Shown piece by piece: positions 8,357 through 16,919 of a DNA stretch of 64,000 bases (positions within the stretch are counted from its first letter, which is position 1; every line of letters begins with the position of its first letter). The DNA lies in NCBI RefSeq assembly GCF_034931305.1, contig NZ_JAYGHY010000007.1:28037-92036 (forward strand), given 5' to 3'. The notes beneath the pieces were generated by a model. It searched no databases. It worked only from the letters and a program-made list of their open reading frames with translations, and was not told the DNA's origin. The stretch comes from Cyanobium gracile_A (GTDB lineage: Bacteria > Cyanobacteriota > Cyanobacteriia > PCC-6307 > Cyanobiaceae). Position numbers and translations under genes: made by a program.

Positions 8357-9442
8357 ATGGCACTCGATACCCATCGCGAGGAACTGGAGGCCACCGCCAT
8401 GGCCCTGGCCCGGCCGGGCACCGGTCTGCTGGCGGCCGATGAATCCACCGGCACGATCGGCAAACGCTTCGAGGCGATCGATGTGGAGAACACGGAGGCG
8501 AACCGCCGCGCCTACCGCACCCTTCTGGCCACGGCCCCCGGCCTCGGCGAGACGATCAGCGGCGTGATCCTCTACGAGGAAACCCTGTTTCAGCAGGCCG
8601 CCGAGCTGCCGGGCCAGCCGGGTGGATCGATCCTCGAGCTGTTCCAGGCCCAGGGGCTGGTGGCGGGGATCAAACTGGATCTGGGCGTGGAGCCCCTGGC
8701 GGGCGGTCTGCCCGGCGAGACCTGGTGCACCGGATTGCGGGGGCTGCGGGAACGGGCGGCCAGCGCCTACGCCCGTGGCGCCCGCTTCGCCAAATGGCGG
8801 GCGGTGCTGCGCATCAGCGCCTATGGCTGCCCCTCGGAGCTCTGCGTGCGCGAGAACGCCTGGGGCCTGGCCCGCTACGCCCGCACGGCCCAGGAGGAGG
8901 GACTGGTGCCCATCGTGGAGCCGGAGATCCTGATGGACGGTGACCACGACATCCTCACCACCGCGGCGGTGCAGGAGTGGGTGCTGCGCAGCGTCTACGA
9001 GGCCCTGGGCCAGAACGGGGTGTTTCTGGAGGGCACCCTGCTCAAGCCTTCGATGACCCTTCCCGGCGCCGACAGCTCCGAGCGTCCCAATCCCGAGCAG
9101 GTGGCGGCCTTCACCGTGCGCACCCTGCGGCGCAGCGTGCCGCCGGCCGTGCCGGCGATTCTGTTCCTCTCAGGCGGCCTGGGTGAAGAAGAGGCCAGCG
9201 TGTTCCTTTCGGCGATTCACCAGGCGGCCCCGGACGCCCCCTGGCATCTGGGTTTCTCCTACGGCCGCGCCCTGCAGCACTCCTGCCTCAGCCACTGGCA
9301 GGGCAGCGATACGGCGGCGGGTCAGGCGGCCCTGCTGGCCCGTGCCCGTGCCAACGGCGCGGCGGCTCGCGGGACCTACGTGGCGGGCTCCGAACCCTCT
9401 GATGAGGCCGCCTCCCTGTTCGTGGCCAATTACAGCTATTGA
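8357..9442 (+). CDS. Class I fructose-bisphosphate aldolase
   Basis: 361 residues. It cleaves fructose-1,6-bisphosphate in glycolysis and catalyses the reverse reaction in gluconeogenesis and the Calvin cycle, through a Schiff base. It shows LLAADESTGTIGKRF near the N-terminus, the phosphate/substrate region FAKWRAVLRI, the active-site lysine in LLKPSM (about Lys230) and SGGLGEEEA. Cyanobacteria often carry this class I enzyme besides a class II one. The ATG at 8357 gives the usual N-terminus MALDTHREELEATA; an alternative in-frame ATG is at 8342. It stands alone, divergent from the MBL nuclease gene and convergent with nadA. Confidence 0.95.
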   Translation: MALDTHREELEATAMALARPGTGLLAADESTGTIGKRFEAIDVENTEANRRAYRTLLATAPGLGETISGVILYEETLFQQAAELPGQPGGSILELFQAQGLVAGIKLDLGVEPLAGGLPGETWCTGLRGLRERAASAYARGARFAKWRAVLRISAYGCPSELCVRENAWGLARYARTAQEEGLVPIVEPEILMDGDHDILTTAAVQEWVLRSVYEALGQNGVFLEGTLLKPSMTLPGADSSERPNPEQVAAFTVRTLRRSVPPAVPAILFLSGGLGEEEASVFLSAIHQAAPDAPWHLGFSYGRALQHSCLSHWQGSDTAAGQAALLARARANGAAARGTYVAGSEPSDEAASLFVANYSY

Positions 9443-9457
9443 GCCAGAGGTCGTGCC

Positions 9458-10504
9458 TCAGGCACTCATCGCCAGCATGCGCTCGATCGGCACCAGGGCC
9501 CGCTGGCGGATCTCCTCGTCAAGTTGGAGGGCCGGCGCCATGGTGTGCAGGCACTGCCACAGCTTCTCCAGCGTGTTCAGCCGCATGTAGGGGCAGGCGT
9601 TGCAGCTGCAGCCGTCGGCTCCCGGGACTTCATAGAGGGTCTTGCTGGGGGAGCGGCGACGCATCTGATGCAGGATGCCCGGCTCGGTGAGCACGATGAA
9701 GGCGGGAGCGGCACTGGTTTCGGTGCGCTGCAGGAGCTTGCTGGTGGAGCCGATGAAGTCTGCCAGATCCAGCAGATGCTGCTGACACTCCGGATGGGCG
9801 ATCACCTCGGCTTCGGGGTGTTCCAGGCGGAGCTGCAGCAGGGCCTGCTCGCTGAAGGTCTCATGGACGATGCAGCTTCCCGGCCAGAGGGTCAGCTCCC
9901 GGCCACTCTCGCGGGCGACCCAGCGGCCCAGGTTCTGGTCGGGGGCGAACAGGATCGGCCGGTCGGCCGGCAGCTGCTGCACCAGATGCACGGCGTTGCT
10001 GCTGGTGCAGATGAGGTCGCTCTGGGCCTTCACCGCCGCTGAACAGTTGATGTAGCTCACCACGATGTGCTCAGGGTGCCGACGGCGGAAGTCGGCAAAG
10101 GCGTCAGCCGGACAGGCGTCGGCCAGGCTGCATCCGGCCTCCAGATCGGGCAGCAGCACGGTCTTGGCCGGATTGAGGATCTTGGCGGTCTCCGCCATGA
10201 AGTGAACGCCGCAGAAGACGATCACTTCGGCTTCGGTGCTGGCCGCCTTGCGGGAAAGCTCGAGGGAATCACCGATGAAATCGGCGCAGTCCTGGATGGC
10301 GTCGTCCTGGTAGTAGTGGGCCAGGATGATGGCGTTGCGCTGCTTTTTCAGCGCCTCAATGGCGGCGGCCAGTTCATGGCGCGGAGGAAACGGGCCGGTT
10401 CCTGCGGCGGACGCATCACCAACATCGCCCGGTTGGCGGTCATTGTGGTGCGGTGCCTGGGTCAGCGTCTGCGTGAAGACCAACCGATGCCCCTTCTCAT
10501 GCAC
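9458..10504 (-). CDS. nadA: Quinolinate synthase A
   Basis: 348 residues. It condenses iminoaspartate with dihydroxyacetone phosphate to quinolinate in NAD biosynthesis, using an oxygen-sensitive [4Fe-4S] cluster. Signatures are LAHYYQDDAIQDCADFIGDS, FCGVHFMAETAKIL and the cluster cysteines at about Cys125 (LEAGCSLAD), Cys211 (PGSCIVHE) and Cys304 (CNACPYM). The first ~40 residues are poorly conserved and a downstream start is possible. It is monocistronic, starts 23 nt from the divergent phosphoesterase gene, and ends 15 nt from the aldolase stop. Confidence 0.96.
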   Translation of the reverse strand: MHEKGHRLVFTQTLTQAPHHNDRQPGDVGDASAAGTGPFPPRHELAAAIEALKKQRNAIILAHYYQDDAIQDCADFIGDSLELSRKAASTEAEVIVFCGVHFMAETAKILNPAKTVLLPDLEAGCSLADACPADAFADFRRRHPEHIVVSYINCSAAVKAQSDLICTSSNAVHLVQQLPADRPILFAPDQNLGRWVARESGRELTLWPGSCIVHETFSEQALLQLRLEHPEAEVIAHPECQQHLLDLADFIGSTSKLLQRTETSAAPAFIVLTEPGILHQMRRRSPSKTLYEVPGADGCSCNACPYMRLNTLEKLWQCLHTMAPALQLDEEIRQRALVPIERMLAMSA

Positions 10505-10527
10505 GATGATCCCACTCTAGGAAGCGG

Positions 10528-11412
10528 TTGGTATTGGCTGAGCTGAACATCGCCATCGCCGGGGATCTGCACGATCAGTGGGATCGCAGTGACCACGACG
10601 TGCTGGATCGGATCCGCCCGGATGCCCTGCTGCTGGTGGGTGATTTCAGTGACGGCAAAAGTCGCATCCCGGAGCTGCTCGCCACGTTGGAGCTGCCGTT
10701 GGCCTGCGTGCTCGGTAACCACGATGCGGGCAAGGACGGCAGTGGTCGCACTCTGCGGCACCAGTTGGAACTGCTGGGTGATCGCCACTGCGGCTGGGGC
10801 CTCAGGGAGCTGCGCCCCCCTGGGCTGGCCGTGGTGGGGGCCCGTCCCGGGACCGCCGGCGGTGGTTATCACCTTTCCAAGGCTGTCAGGGCCGTCTATG
10901 GACCGGTGGGCCTGCAGGAGTCCGCCGAACGCATCAGCCGGGCGGCCCTGTCGGCCGATCCCCAGCTGCCGCTGGTGCTGCTGGCCCATTCCGGCCCCAG
11001 TGGCCTGGGCACCCAGGTGGACGACCTCTGCGCCCGCGACTGGAAGGCCCCCGCCTGCGACTGGGGCGATCAGGACCTGGCCCTGGCGGTGGACCAGATT
11101 CGCCGCCGCCGCCCCCTGCCGCTGGTGATCTTCGGCCACATGCACCACGCCCTGTGCCACCACCAGGGGGAGAGGCTCAGCTTCCGCCGCGACGCCCAGG
11201 GCACCGCTTTCCTCAACACCGCCTCCGTGCCCCGTCACGGGGTGGATCAGCAGGGCCGGGCCCTGCGCCACTTCAGCTGGGTCGTGTTTGACGACAACGG
11301 CGACCTGCGCCACATCAGTCACCGCTGGTACGGCGTCGATGGCGCCCTCCACTACGAGCAGACCCTGTGGAGGGCGGCCCTGCCGGCGGCGGGCGTGCTG
11401 AGTCCTTGCTGA
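10528..11412 (+). CDS. Metallophosphoesterase, cyanobacteria/plastid-type family
   Basis: 294 residues with the calcineurin-like dimetal signatures in order: IAGDLHDQW (GDxH), LLVGDFSD (GD), VLGNHDAG (GNHD), LAHSGPSG (H) and FGHMHH (GHxH). It resembles the TIGR04168-type phosphoesterases of cyanobacteria and plastids, whose substrate is not established. The start is a TTG at 10528 (another TTG at 10534); no ATG is available. It overlaps the next gene by 7 nt, so the two are probably cotranscribed and coupled. Confidence 0.82.
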   Translation: MVLAELNIAIAGDLHDQWDRSDHDVLDRIRPDALLLVGDFSDGKSRIPELLATLELPLACVLGNHDAGKDGSGRTLRHQLELLGDRHCGWGLRELRPPGLAVVGARPGTAGGGYHLSKAVRAVYGPVGLQESAERISRAALSADPQLPLVLLAHSGPSGLGTQVDDLCARDWKAPACDWGDQDLALAVDQIRRRRPLPLVIFGHMHHALCHHQGERLSFRRDAQGTAFLNTASVPRHGVDQQGRALRHFSWVVFDDNGDLRHISHRWYGVDGALHYEQTLWRAALPAAGVLSPC

Positions 11413-12506
11413 TTCACGCCTGCATCAGCAGCCATGGCTTCGGCCACGGCTCCCGCACGGCGTCGGTGCTTTGTGAACTGGCTGCCCTGAAGCCCGACTG
11501 GCGCCTGGTGCTCTCCACCGGACTGCCCGAAGCCTTCCTGACGCTGTCCATGGGTGAGGTGCCCTTTGAGCACCGCCCCTGCCGCTGGGACGTGGGGGTG
11601 ATCCAGGCGGACGCCCTGGGGGCCGACGCCGCCGCCACCCTGGCGGCCCTCCATGACCTGGGGCTGGATCTACCCGAGCTGGTCGAGCGCGAAGCCCGCT
11701 GGCTGGAGGCCCAGCACCAGCCGATCCTGGTGCTCGGGGATGTGCCCCCGGCGGCGGCCGTGCTGGCCAAACGTCTGCAGGCGCCCCTGGTGTGGCTGGC
11801 CAGCTTCGGCTGGGACACGATCCACGCCCCGATGGGCCCGGCCTTCCAGCCCTTCGTCGAACACCATCGGCAGCTGTATGCCCAGGGGGATCTGCTGCTC
11901 CATTGCCCTCTCTCCCTGCCGATGGACTGGGGTGTGGCGGAGGTGAGGCTGGGCCTGACGAGTTCCAGGCCCCGCCATGACGTGGAGCGACTGGCCCGGG
12001 AACTGGCCCTGCCGCCGGATCGGGAGCGTGTGGTGCTGGTGAGCTTCGGGGGCCTCGGCATGGCCATTGACCCGGCCCTGCTGGCCCGCTGGCCCGAGCA
12101 CGTGTTCATCGGGCCGGAGCCGCTGCTGGCCACGGTGCCCAATGGCCGTTGTCTGCCGGCGGGCGTGCGGCCCCTCGACCTGATGCCCTTGGTGGGTCGG
12201 CTGATCACCAAACCTGGCTACAGCAGCTTCTGTGAAGCCTTCAGCCAGGGGGTGGGCATCCACCTGGTGCACCGGAGCGGATTTGCTGAGGCGCCGGTGC
12301 TGGAGGAGGACCTGCGCAACCACGGCTGGCACCGGCTGCTGAGCCAGGAGGCCTTCCGCCGGGGCGATTGGCAGCTGGATCAGCCCCTGCAGCCCCCTCG
12401 GCACGGCCCCCTGCCGGTGGATGGGGCCTCGACCGCCGCGCAGGCGATCGTTTCGCTGCTGGAGGGACGATCAGCACTGCCTATGGGGGCTGGCATCAGG
12501 ATTTGA
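11406..12506 (+). CDS. Glycosyltransferase-like protein (GT-B, MurG-like fold)
   Basis: 366 residues. The N-terminus IHACISSHGFGHGSR is the glycine-rich nucleotide-sugar loop type seen in MurG/UGT-like proteins, and the C-terminal half has VSFGGLG and LITKPGYSSFCEA, resembling the donor-binding region. The sugar donor and acceptor cannot be told. I chose TTG 11406, which places the conserved start MLIHAC-like and overlaps the phosphoesterase stop by 7 nt; an in-frame ATG at 11367 would add 13 residues without obvious conservation. Pairing with a phosphoesterase hints at a joint role in sugar-phosphate or glycoconjugate metabolism (inference). Confidence 0.72.
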   Translation: MLIHACISSHGFGHGSRTASVLCELAALKPDWRLVLSTGLPEAFLTLSMGEVPFEHRPCRWDVGVIQADALGADAAATLAALHDLGLDLPELVEREARWLEAQHQPILVLGDVPPAAAVLAKRLQAPLVWLASFGWDTIHAPMGPAFQPFVEHHRQLYAQGDLLLHCPLSLPMDWGVAEVRLGLTSSRPRHDVERLARELALPPDRERVVLVSFGGLGMAIDPALLARWPEHVFIGPEPLLATVPNGRCLPAGVRPLDLMPLVGRLITKPGYSSFCEAFSQGVGIHLVHRSGFAEAPVLEEDLRNHGWHRLLSQEAFRRGDWQLDQPLQPPRHGPLPVDGASTAAQAIVSLLEGRSALPMGAGIRI

Positions 12507-12807
12507 TCATCTGTTCATCGACGTCGAAGAACTTCAGTGCCTGGCTGTAACGCGAATACAAAGCGTCATTCTTGATACCAGTAGACAGTTGTTTGACCGT
12601 CACTTACACCGAATCGTTTCGGCGCATTCATCGGCAAATTACCGCCAAGTCTCAGTGCAAGGAGTCACTAATTCCTCGCAACGGGATCGCTGGTTCTTTC
12701 TGATGCCGTTCCCCAGAAGACCTGGTCACACCAAGCACATTCCGTCGGATTAATTCCGTCTCCCATCGAGCGGATTTTCCCCCACTTGTCCTTCACGACC
12801 GTTTCTC
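12507..12807. other. Intergenic region of visibly lower GC
   Basis: About 300 bp without a supported gene between the glycosyltransferase-like gene and the GH104-like gene. Its base composition is noticeably more AT-rich than the flanking coding DNA. One short frame reading into it from the upstream gene has no conserved features. I see a possible -35-like TTGACC near 12593, but no convincing -10 partner, and no clear terminator with a T-run. It may hold the promoter of the downstream secreted hydrolase or a small RNA; neither is shown by the sequence alone. Confidence 0.5.
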
Positions 12808-13554
12808 TTGCCGAACCTTCAGCTCCGTCACCTCGTCCTCGCCTTCGCCGGCCTGAGCCTTGCAGCCCCAGCCAGTGCCGCCGAGGCCTCCGGCGCCTGG
12901 CAGCTGGGTCCTGAAGCCCGGGTGACGCCCGTTCGGGTCTCGATGATGTCGCCCCTGCCGGCCGCGCCCCGGGTCTTCGCCATCACACCCGAGCGTCGGG
13001 CCCTGCTCAACACCATCCGCTACGCCGAGGGCACCTGGGCCAACGGCCAGGAGGTCGGTTATCGCATCCTCTTCGGCGGCAGCCTGTTTGATTCCCTCGA
13101 CCGCCATCCCAACCGGGTGATGCGCACCGCCCGTTACGCCAGTGCGGCGGCGGGTGCCTACCAGTTCATGCCCTTCACCTGGGACATGGTCACCCGTGCC
13201 ATGGGCATCCCTGATTTCGGGCCCGAGTCCCAGGACCAGGCCGCCCTGTTCCTGGTGCAACGCCGAGGCGCCCTGCACCTGGCCGATCGCGGTGAGTTGA
13301 GCCCCGACCTGGCGGCCCGTCTCGCCCCTGAATGGGCCTCGTTCCCCACGCTGGCCGGTCGCAGCTTCTACGGGCAACCCGTCAAGCGTCTCAATGATCT
13401 GCGCCGCTTCTACGAGCAGAACCTGGCCCAGCTCCGCAACGAAGCGGCCGCCGTCTGGGAAGACGTGGCGATTCGCCAGGCGCCTCCGGCCTGCAACGAT
13501 GCCAGCCTCTCCTGCCAGCTGGAGCGGGTGGGTGAGCCGTCAACGGCCCGCTGA
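12808..13554 (+). CDS. Secreted GH104-like muramidase (lambda-endolysin-like fold)
   Basis: 248 residues with an N-terminal signal peptide (hydrophobic 8-20, then APASA-A near residue 25). The core TIRYAEGTWANG, followed by YRILFGG and GAYQFMPFTWDM, matches the glycoside hydrolase 104 / lambda R-type fold, with Glu74 as the probable catalytic acid. It would cut the glycan strands of peptidoglycan in the periplasm. The C-terminal ~60 residues are variable. The start is a TTG at 12808; no better start gives an intact signal peptide. It is monocistronic and convergent with psb32. Confidence 0.78.
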   Translation: MPNLQLRHLVLAFAGLSLAAPASAAEASGAWQLGPEARVTPVRVSMMSPLPAAPRVFAITPERRALLNTIRYAEGTWANGQEVGYRILFGGSLFDSLDRHPNRVMRTARYASAAAGAYQFMPFTWDMVTRAMGIPDFGPESQDQAALFLVQRRGALHLADRGELSPDLAARLAPEWASFPTLAGRSFYGQPVKRLNDLRRFYEQNLAQLRNEAAAVWEDVAIRQAPPACNDASLSCQLERVGEPSTAR

Positions 13555-13582
13555 GCCTGATCCTCAAGCCGCTCCGGGGCGT

Positions 13583-14482
13583 TCAGCCCTCGCCCTTGCC
13601 CTGAAGGCGGACACCGCCCAGGGTTTTCTGGGCGATCAGGTAGGCCACCACTGAAGCTCCAAGGAACCCCAGCACGTTGCGCAGCAACGGCAGCACGTCG
13701 TTGGTGCGGGTGATGATCGGCCCCATCCCCAGGGCCACAAACAGGATCACCCAGAGGGGAGAGAGCAGCAACACCCAGGTCCATTCGATCCGGCGGCCCT
13801 CCTGACGGGGGAAGGCGGCGAACCCCACGATCAGACCGCCGAGGATCGACGTGCAGAGCGTGAGGATCCACTGCTCCTGGGGCAAGCCCGGCACCACCTG
13901 GCAACCACCGATGGCCAGGCACCCTTTGACGGCGTGGATCGCCGACAGGATCGAGCCGTCCTCACCGTGGTCCCGCACATAGAACTGGTTGCCGTAACGG
14001 GTCTGGAGTTCCACCCAGAAGGTGCGAGGCATCAGGGCGAAGAGGGCCTCGCCCACGTTGAAGTTGAGCAAGTTGCCGCCCCGGGGATCGGCAACCAGCA
14101 GCAGGCTGCGTTCGTCCAGGTCCCAGAAGCCTTTGACCGCCAGGCCGGGGGTGCGCTCGTACTGGGTCAGCACCCTGAGCTTCCAGCCGCTGGTGGCTTC
14201 GAAACTCTCCAGTTCGGCCTCCAGTTCGCCCCGTTCACCGTCGGTGAGGGCCTTGGCCAGATCGATCACCGGGGTGGGGTGATCGGGCAACAGCTGGGGG
14301 TTGTCAGCGGCGTAGGCGACAGCCCCCAGCCCCGGCAGCAGCCAGGTCACCAGCACCAGGGTGAGGGTGGCCAGACTGGCTCCCAGTCGCCGACCGAGCC
14401 CACCGCGCCAGCCACGTCCCCGGTGATCCCGTTGCGTTCCCGCCGCTGCCCGTTTGCCTGTCGCCATCGCTCGTGCTCCCAT
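13583..14482 (-). CDS. psb32: TPM-domain protein, Psb32 type
   Basis: 299 residues. A basic N-terminus is followed by a hydrophobic signal/anchor (about 34-58, ending VAYAADN), then a TPM domain (about 65-180; LLPDHPTPVIDLAKALTDGE start, LLVADPRGGNLLNFNVGE core). Three more hydrophobic segments lie in the C-terminal third. This is the architecture of cyanobacterial Psb32, a thylakoid protein linked to photosystem II repair and protection from photodamage. An internal ATG six codons downstream is an equally possible start. It is divergent from the methyltransferase gene with a 35-bp gap. Confidence 0.8.
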   Translation of the reverse strand: MGARAMATGKRAAAGTQRDHRGRGWRGGLGRRLGASLATLTLVLVTWLLPGLGAVAYAADNPQLLPDHPTPVIDLAKALTDGERGELEAELESFEATSGWKLRVLTQYERTPGLAVKGFWDLDERSLLLVADPRGGNLLNFNVGEALFALMPRTFWVELQTRYGNQFYVRDHGEDGSILSAIHAVKGCLAIGGCQVVPGLPQEQWILTLCTSILGGLIVGFAAFPRQEGRRIEWTWVLLLSPLWVILFVALGMGPIITRTNDVLPLLRNVLGFLGASVVAYLIAQKTLGGVRLQGKGEG

Positions 14483-14517
14483 CGTTCAGCATTCTCACTG
14501 AGTCACCCTGACGTCGC

Positions 14518-15708
14518 GTGCAGACCCCCCATCGACGCTCCACGCCGGTTCCCGAATGGCTCGGCCAGCGGCTGCGGGCGGCGGGCGGTTCGGTGCCGTT
14601 CCGCGACTACATGGACTGGGTCCTGCATGATCCGGAGGTTGGCGCCTATGGCAGCGGCCGCCTGACCATCGGCCCCCGTGGGGACTTCGCCACCGCCCCC
14701 TCGCTCGGTGCGGACTTCGCCCAGCTGCTCGCCCCCCAGGTGGCCCAATGGCTGGGCCAGCTGCCGGCGCAGGCCCCCCTGGCCCTGGTGGAGACGGGAC
14801 CGGGTGAGGGCCACCTGGCCCAGCAATTGGCCGAGGCCCTCCACGCCGGCTGGCCCGAACTGGCCGGGCGCACCGAACTGGTGCTCGTGGAGCCGAATGC
14901 CGGCATGGCCCAGCGGCAGCGGCAGCGGCTGGGTGCGTGTCCGCTGGCGGTGCGCTGGATCGATTTCGACGCCTTGGCCAACGCTCCCCTGCGGGGTGTG
15001 GTGCTGGCCCACGAAGTCCTCGACGCTCTCGCCATCGAGCGCATCGAGCGCCGGGACGATCACTGGTGCCGCCAGCGGGTCGTTCTTAAGGGGGAGAGCC
15101 TGAGCCTGGAGGCCGCCGAACCCCTGGACGGGCCCGTGCTCGAGCAGTTGGAATCCCTTGGCCTTCTCCCCCTGGATGGGAGCCGCCCGCAGGGCTGGAG
15201 CACGGAGCTGCACCCCGGACTGGAGCCCTGGCTGGCCGCCTGCGGCACAGCCCTGAGCGAGGGATGGTTGCTGGTGATCGATTACGCCCACGAGGCCCGT
15301 CGCTACTACGCACCCCAGCGCTCCGGCGGCACCCTGATGGCCTATCGGCGCCAGCAAGCCAGCGACGATCCCTTGCTCGAGCCTGGTCTGTGGGACCTGA
15401 CGGCCCATCTCTGCCTCGAGAGCCTGGAAACGGCGGCCCTGGCCGCAGGCTGGCAGCCCCTGGGCGGATGCCGCCAGGGAGAGGCCCTGCTGGCGCTGGG
15501 CTTGGCCCAGCGTCTGCATGCGCTTCAGCAGGAGCCGGCGTCTCGGCTGGCGGTGCTGCTGCAACGGCGGGAGTGCCTGTTGCGGCTGGTGGACCCCGCC
15601 GGGCTCGGTGACTTCCGCTGGTTGGCCTTCCACCGGGGTTCAGCGGTGTCGGGCCAGGCTCCGAGGCCTCAGCCAGCGCCCCTGTTTCTGAGCCAATCGC
15701 CCATCTGA
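14518..15708 (+). CDS. SAM-dependent methyltransferase, NDUFAF7/MidA family
   Basis: 396 residues with PFRDYMDWVLHDPEVGAYG near the N-terminus, the FATAPSLGADFAQLLAPQ region, the SAM loop VETGPGEGHLA, and LAHEVLDALAIERI plus VIDYAHEARRYY. These features define COG1565. The mitochondrial relative methylates an arginine of complex I; a role with the related NDH-1 complex is a reasonable but untested idea for cyanobacteria. The start codon is GTG at 14518. It is transcribed alone, divergent from psb32. Confidence 0.88.
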   Translation: MQTPHRRSTPVPEWLGQRLRAAGGSVPFRDYMDWVLHDPEVGAYGSGRLTIGPRGDFATAPSLGADFAQLLAPQVAQWLGQLPAQAPLALVETGPGEGHLAQQLAEALHAGWPELAGRTELVLVEPNAGMAQRQRQRLGACPLAVRWIDFDALANAPLRGVVLAHEVLDALAIERIERRDDHWCRQRVVLKGESLSLEAAEPLDGPVLEQLESLGLLPLDGSRPQGWSTELHPGLEPWLAACGTALSEGWLLVIDYAHEARRYYAPQRSGGTLMAYRRQQASDDPLLEPGLWDLTAHLCLESLETAALAAGWQPLGGCRQGEALLALGLAQRLHALQQEPASRLAVLLQRRECLLRLVDPAGLGDFRWLAFHRGSAVSGQAPRPQPAPLFLSQSPI

Positions 15709-15766
15709 TCAGTGGCCTTGCCGCTGCATCGCCACCGAGGAACCGCGGCAGAGCTGTGGAGGCGGC

Positions 15767-16855
15767 TCAGAACCACTCCGACTGGGCGTCCTCCTTGGGG
15801 TTGACTTTGGCGTGGGGGGTGGTGCGACGGAACTCCATCGTGATGCTGCGCTTCTGCTCGCCGTCGGCGGCCAGGGCCTCGATCGGATACAGCTGCTGGC
15901 CATCCCGGAAGGGAACCTGGAGCCGGAAGGTGCCATCAGAGGAGAGTGGAATCTCCTCACCGCCGATGGTCAGGCGGGCGGAGGGATCGGTGGCGCCGTA
16001 CACAATCAGTTCGGCATCGGCCACCAGCCAGAAGGAGCGCTGGCGAGCGGCCACCCCGCCGATGCCGGAGCCGCTGCGGCCGGAGGCCCAGGGGCCCGCA
16101 CCGGAGGCGGAGAAGTCGACATCGCCATACAGACCGGAGCCGGAATCGATCTCATGAAACGCCTCCGACCCCCTTCCGAGGGGACGCCAGGGGCTCGTGG
16201 CGCTCTGGTAAAGCCGCTCGTGCAGGTCGTTGATGATCTCCCTGGTCGGCCCAGGAGCAGGCGTGCCGTCAAGCGCCGGAGGCATGGAGAAGGCCACGAA
16301 GGGGTCGGGCACGCTGATGGCCGGGCCGTCCAGATCAGGGACGTGGGCCGTGGCGGAAAACGCCAGGGAAATCCAGCCGCCGCTGCCGCCCTTACGGAAG
16401 CCGAGCTCCACCCTGTAGTCGCGTCCGGAAAGGGGCACCGGCAGATACCACTCGGTGGCCTGGCTTTCAACGACCACTTCCTGGAGGGTGTGGGGATGGG
16501 TGGACCCGCCGTCGAGTCCAGTCACGTCGGCGACACGCAGGCAAAGCTGGGTGGCGCCATCGGCCTGGGCCCGGCTCCTGTCGGTCGGGTTGATCGACCA
16601 GCGCACCTGGGACCACTGGGGATCACGGGGCAGGAAGGCGATCCAGGAAGCCTCTCCGCCGCCGCCGCTCGGCGGCGCCACGGAAGAGCTGGCGGCGACC
16701 GGGGACGCCGCCGCAGGGGAGGGATCCTGCGCGGGTGATGACTCCGGTTCGGCGGGCTCGTCCCGCCCGCCGAGTCCGATGGTCCTGGCCAGGGCGCCGA
16801 GTCGTCGCAGGGGCTGGCTCAGAAAGGTGGTGAACCGGCTGGGACGACTGCTCAT
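15767..16855 (-). CDS. DUF4912 domain protein
   Basis: 362 residues. The first ~70 residues are low-complexity (Pro/Ser/Ala/Gly). The rest contains a DUF4912-type beta domain: IAFLPRDPQWSQVRWSI, LCLRVADVTGLDG, EWYLPVPLSGRDYRVELGF. A second beta-rich section (about 275-355) ends in a positively charged tail. The role is unknown; in cyanobacteria such proteins are usually annotated only by domain. It is the downstream gene after aroB with a 64-bp gap and may be independently transcribed. Confidence 0.8.
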   Translation of the reverse strand: MSSRPSRFTTFLSQPLRRLGALARTIGLGGRDEPAEPESSPAQDPSPAAASPVAASSSVAPPSGGGGEASWIAFLPRDPQWSQVRWSINPTDRSRAQADGATQLCLRVADVTGLDGGSTHPHTLQEVVVESQATEWYLPVPLSGRDYRVELGFRKGGSGGWISLAFSATAHVPDLDGPAISVPDPFVAFSMPPALDGTPAPGPTREIINDLHERLYQSATSPWRPLGRGSEAFHEIDSGSGLYGDVDFSASGAGPWASGRSGSGIGGVAARQRSFWLVADAELIVYGATDPSARLTIGGEEIPLSSDGTFRLQVPFRDGQQLYPIEALAADGEQKRSITMEFRRTTPHAKVNPKEDAQSEWF

Positions 16856-16919
16856 GGGCCGTGAGGAATAAAAACCTTCCGGTGATGGTCTCCGATCTAT
16901 CGGGCCCGCGCCTTCCCTG

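Noticed and set aside
12421..12753. 110-codon plus frame at the end of the glycosyltransferase-like gene
   Set aside because: It overlaps the real gene in another frame and then runs into the AT-rich gap; no conserved features.
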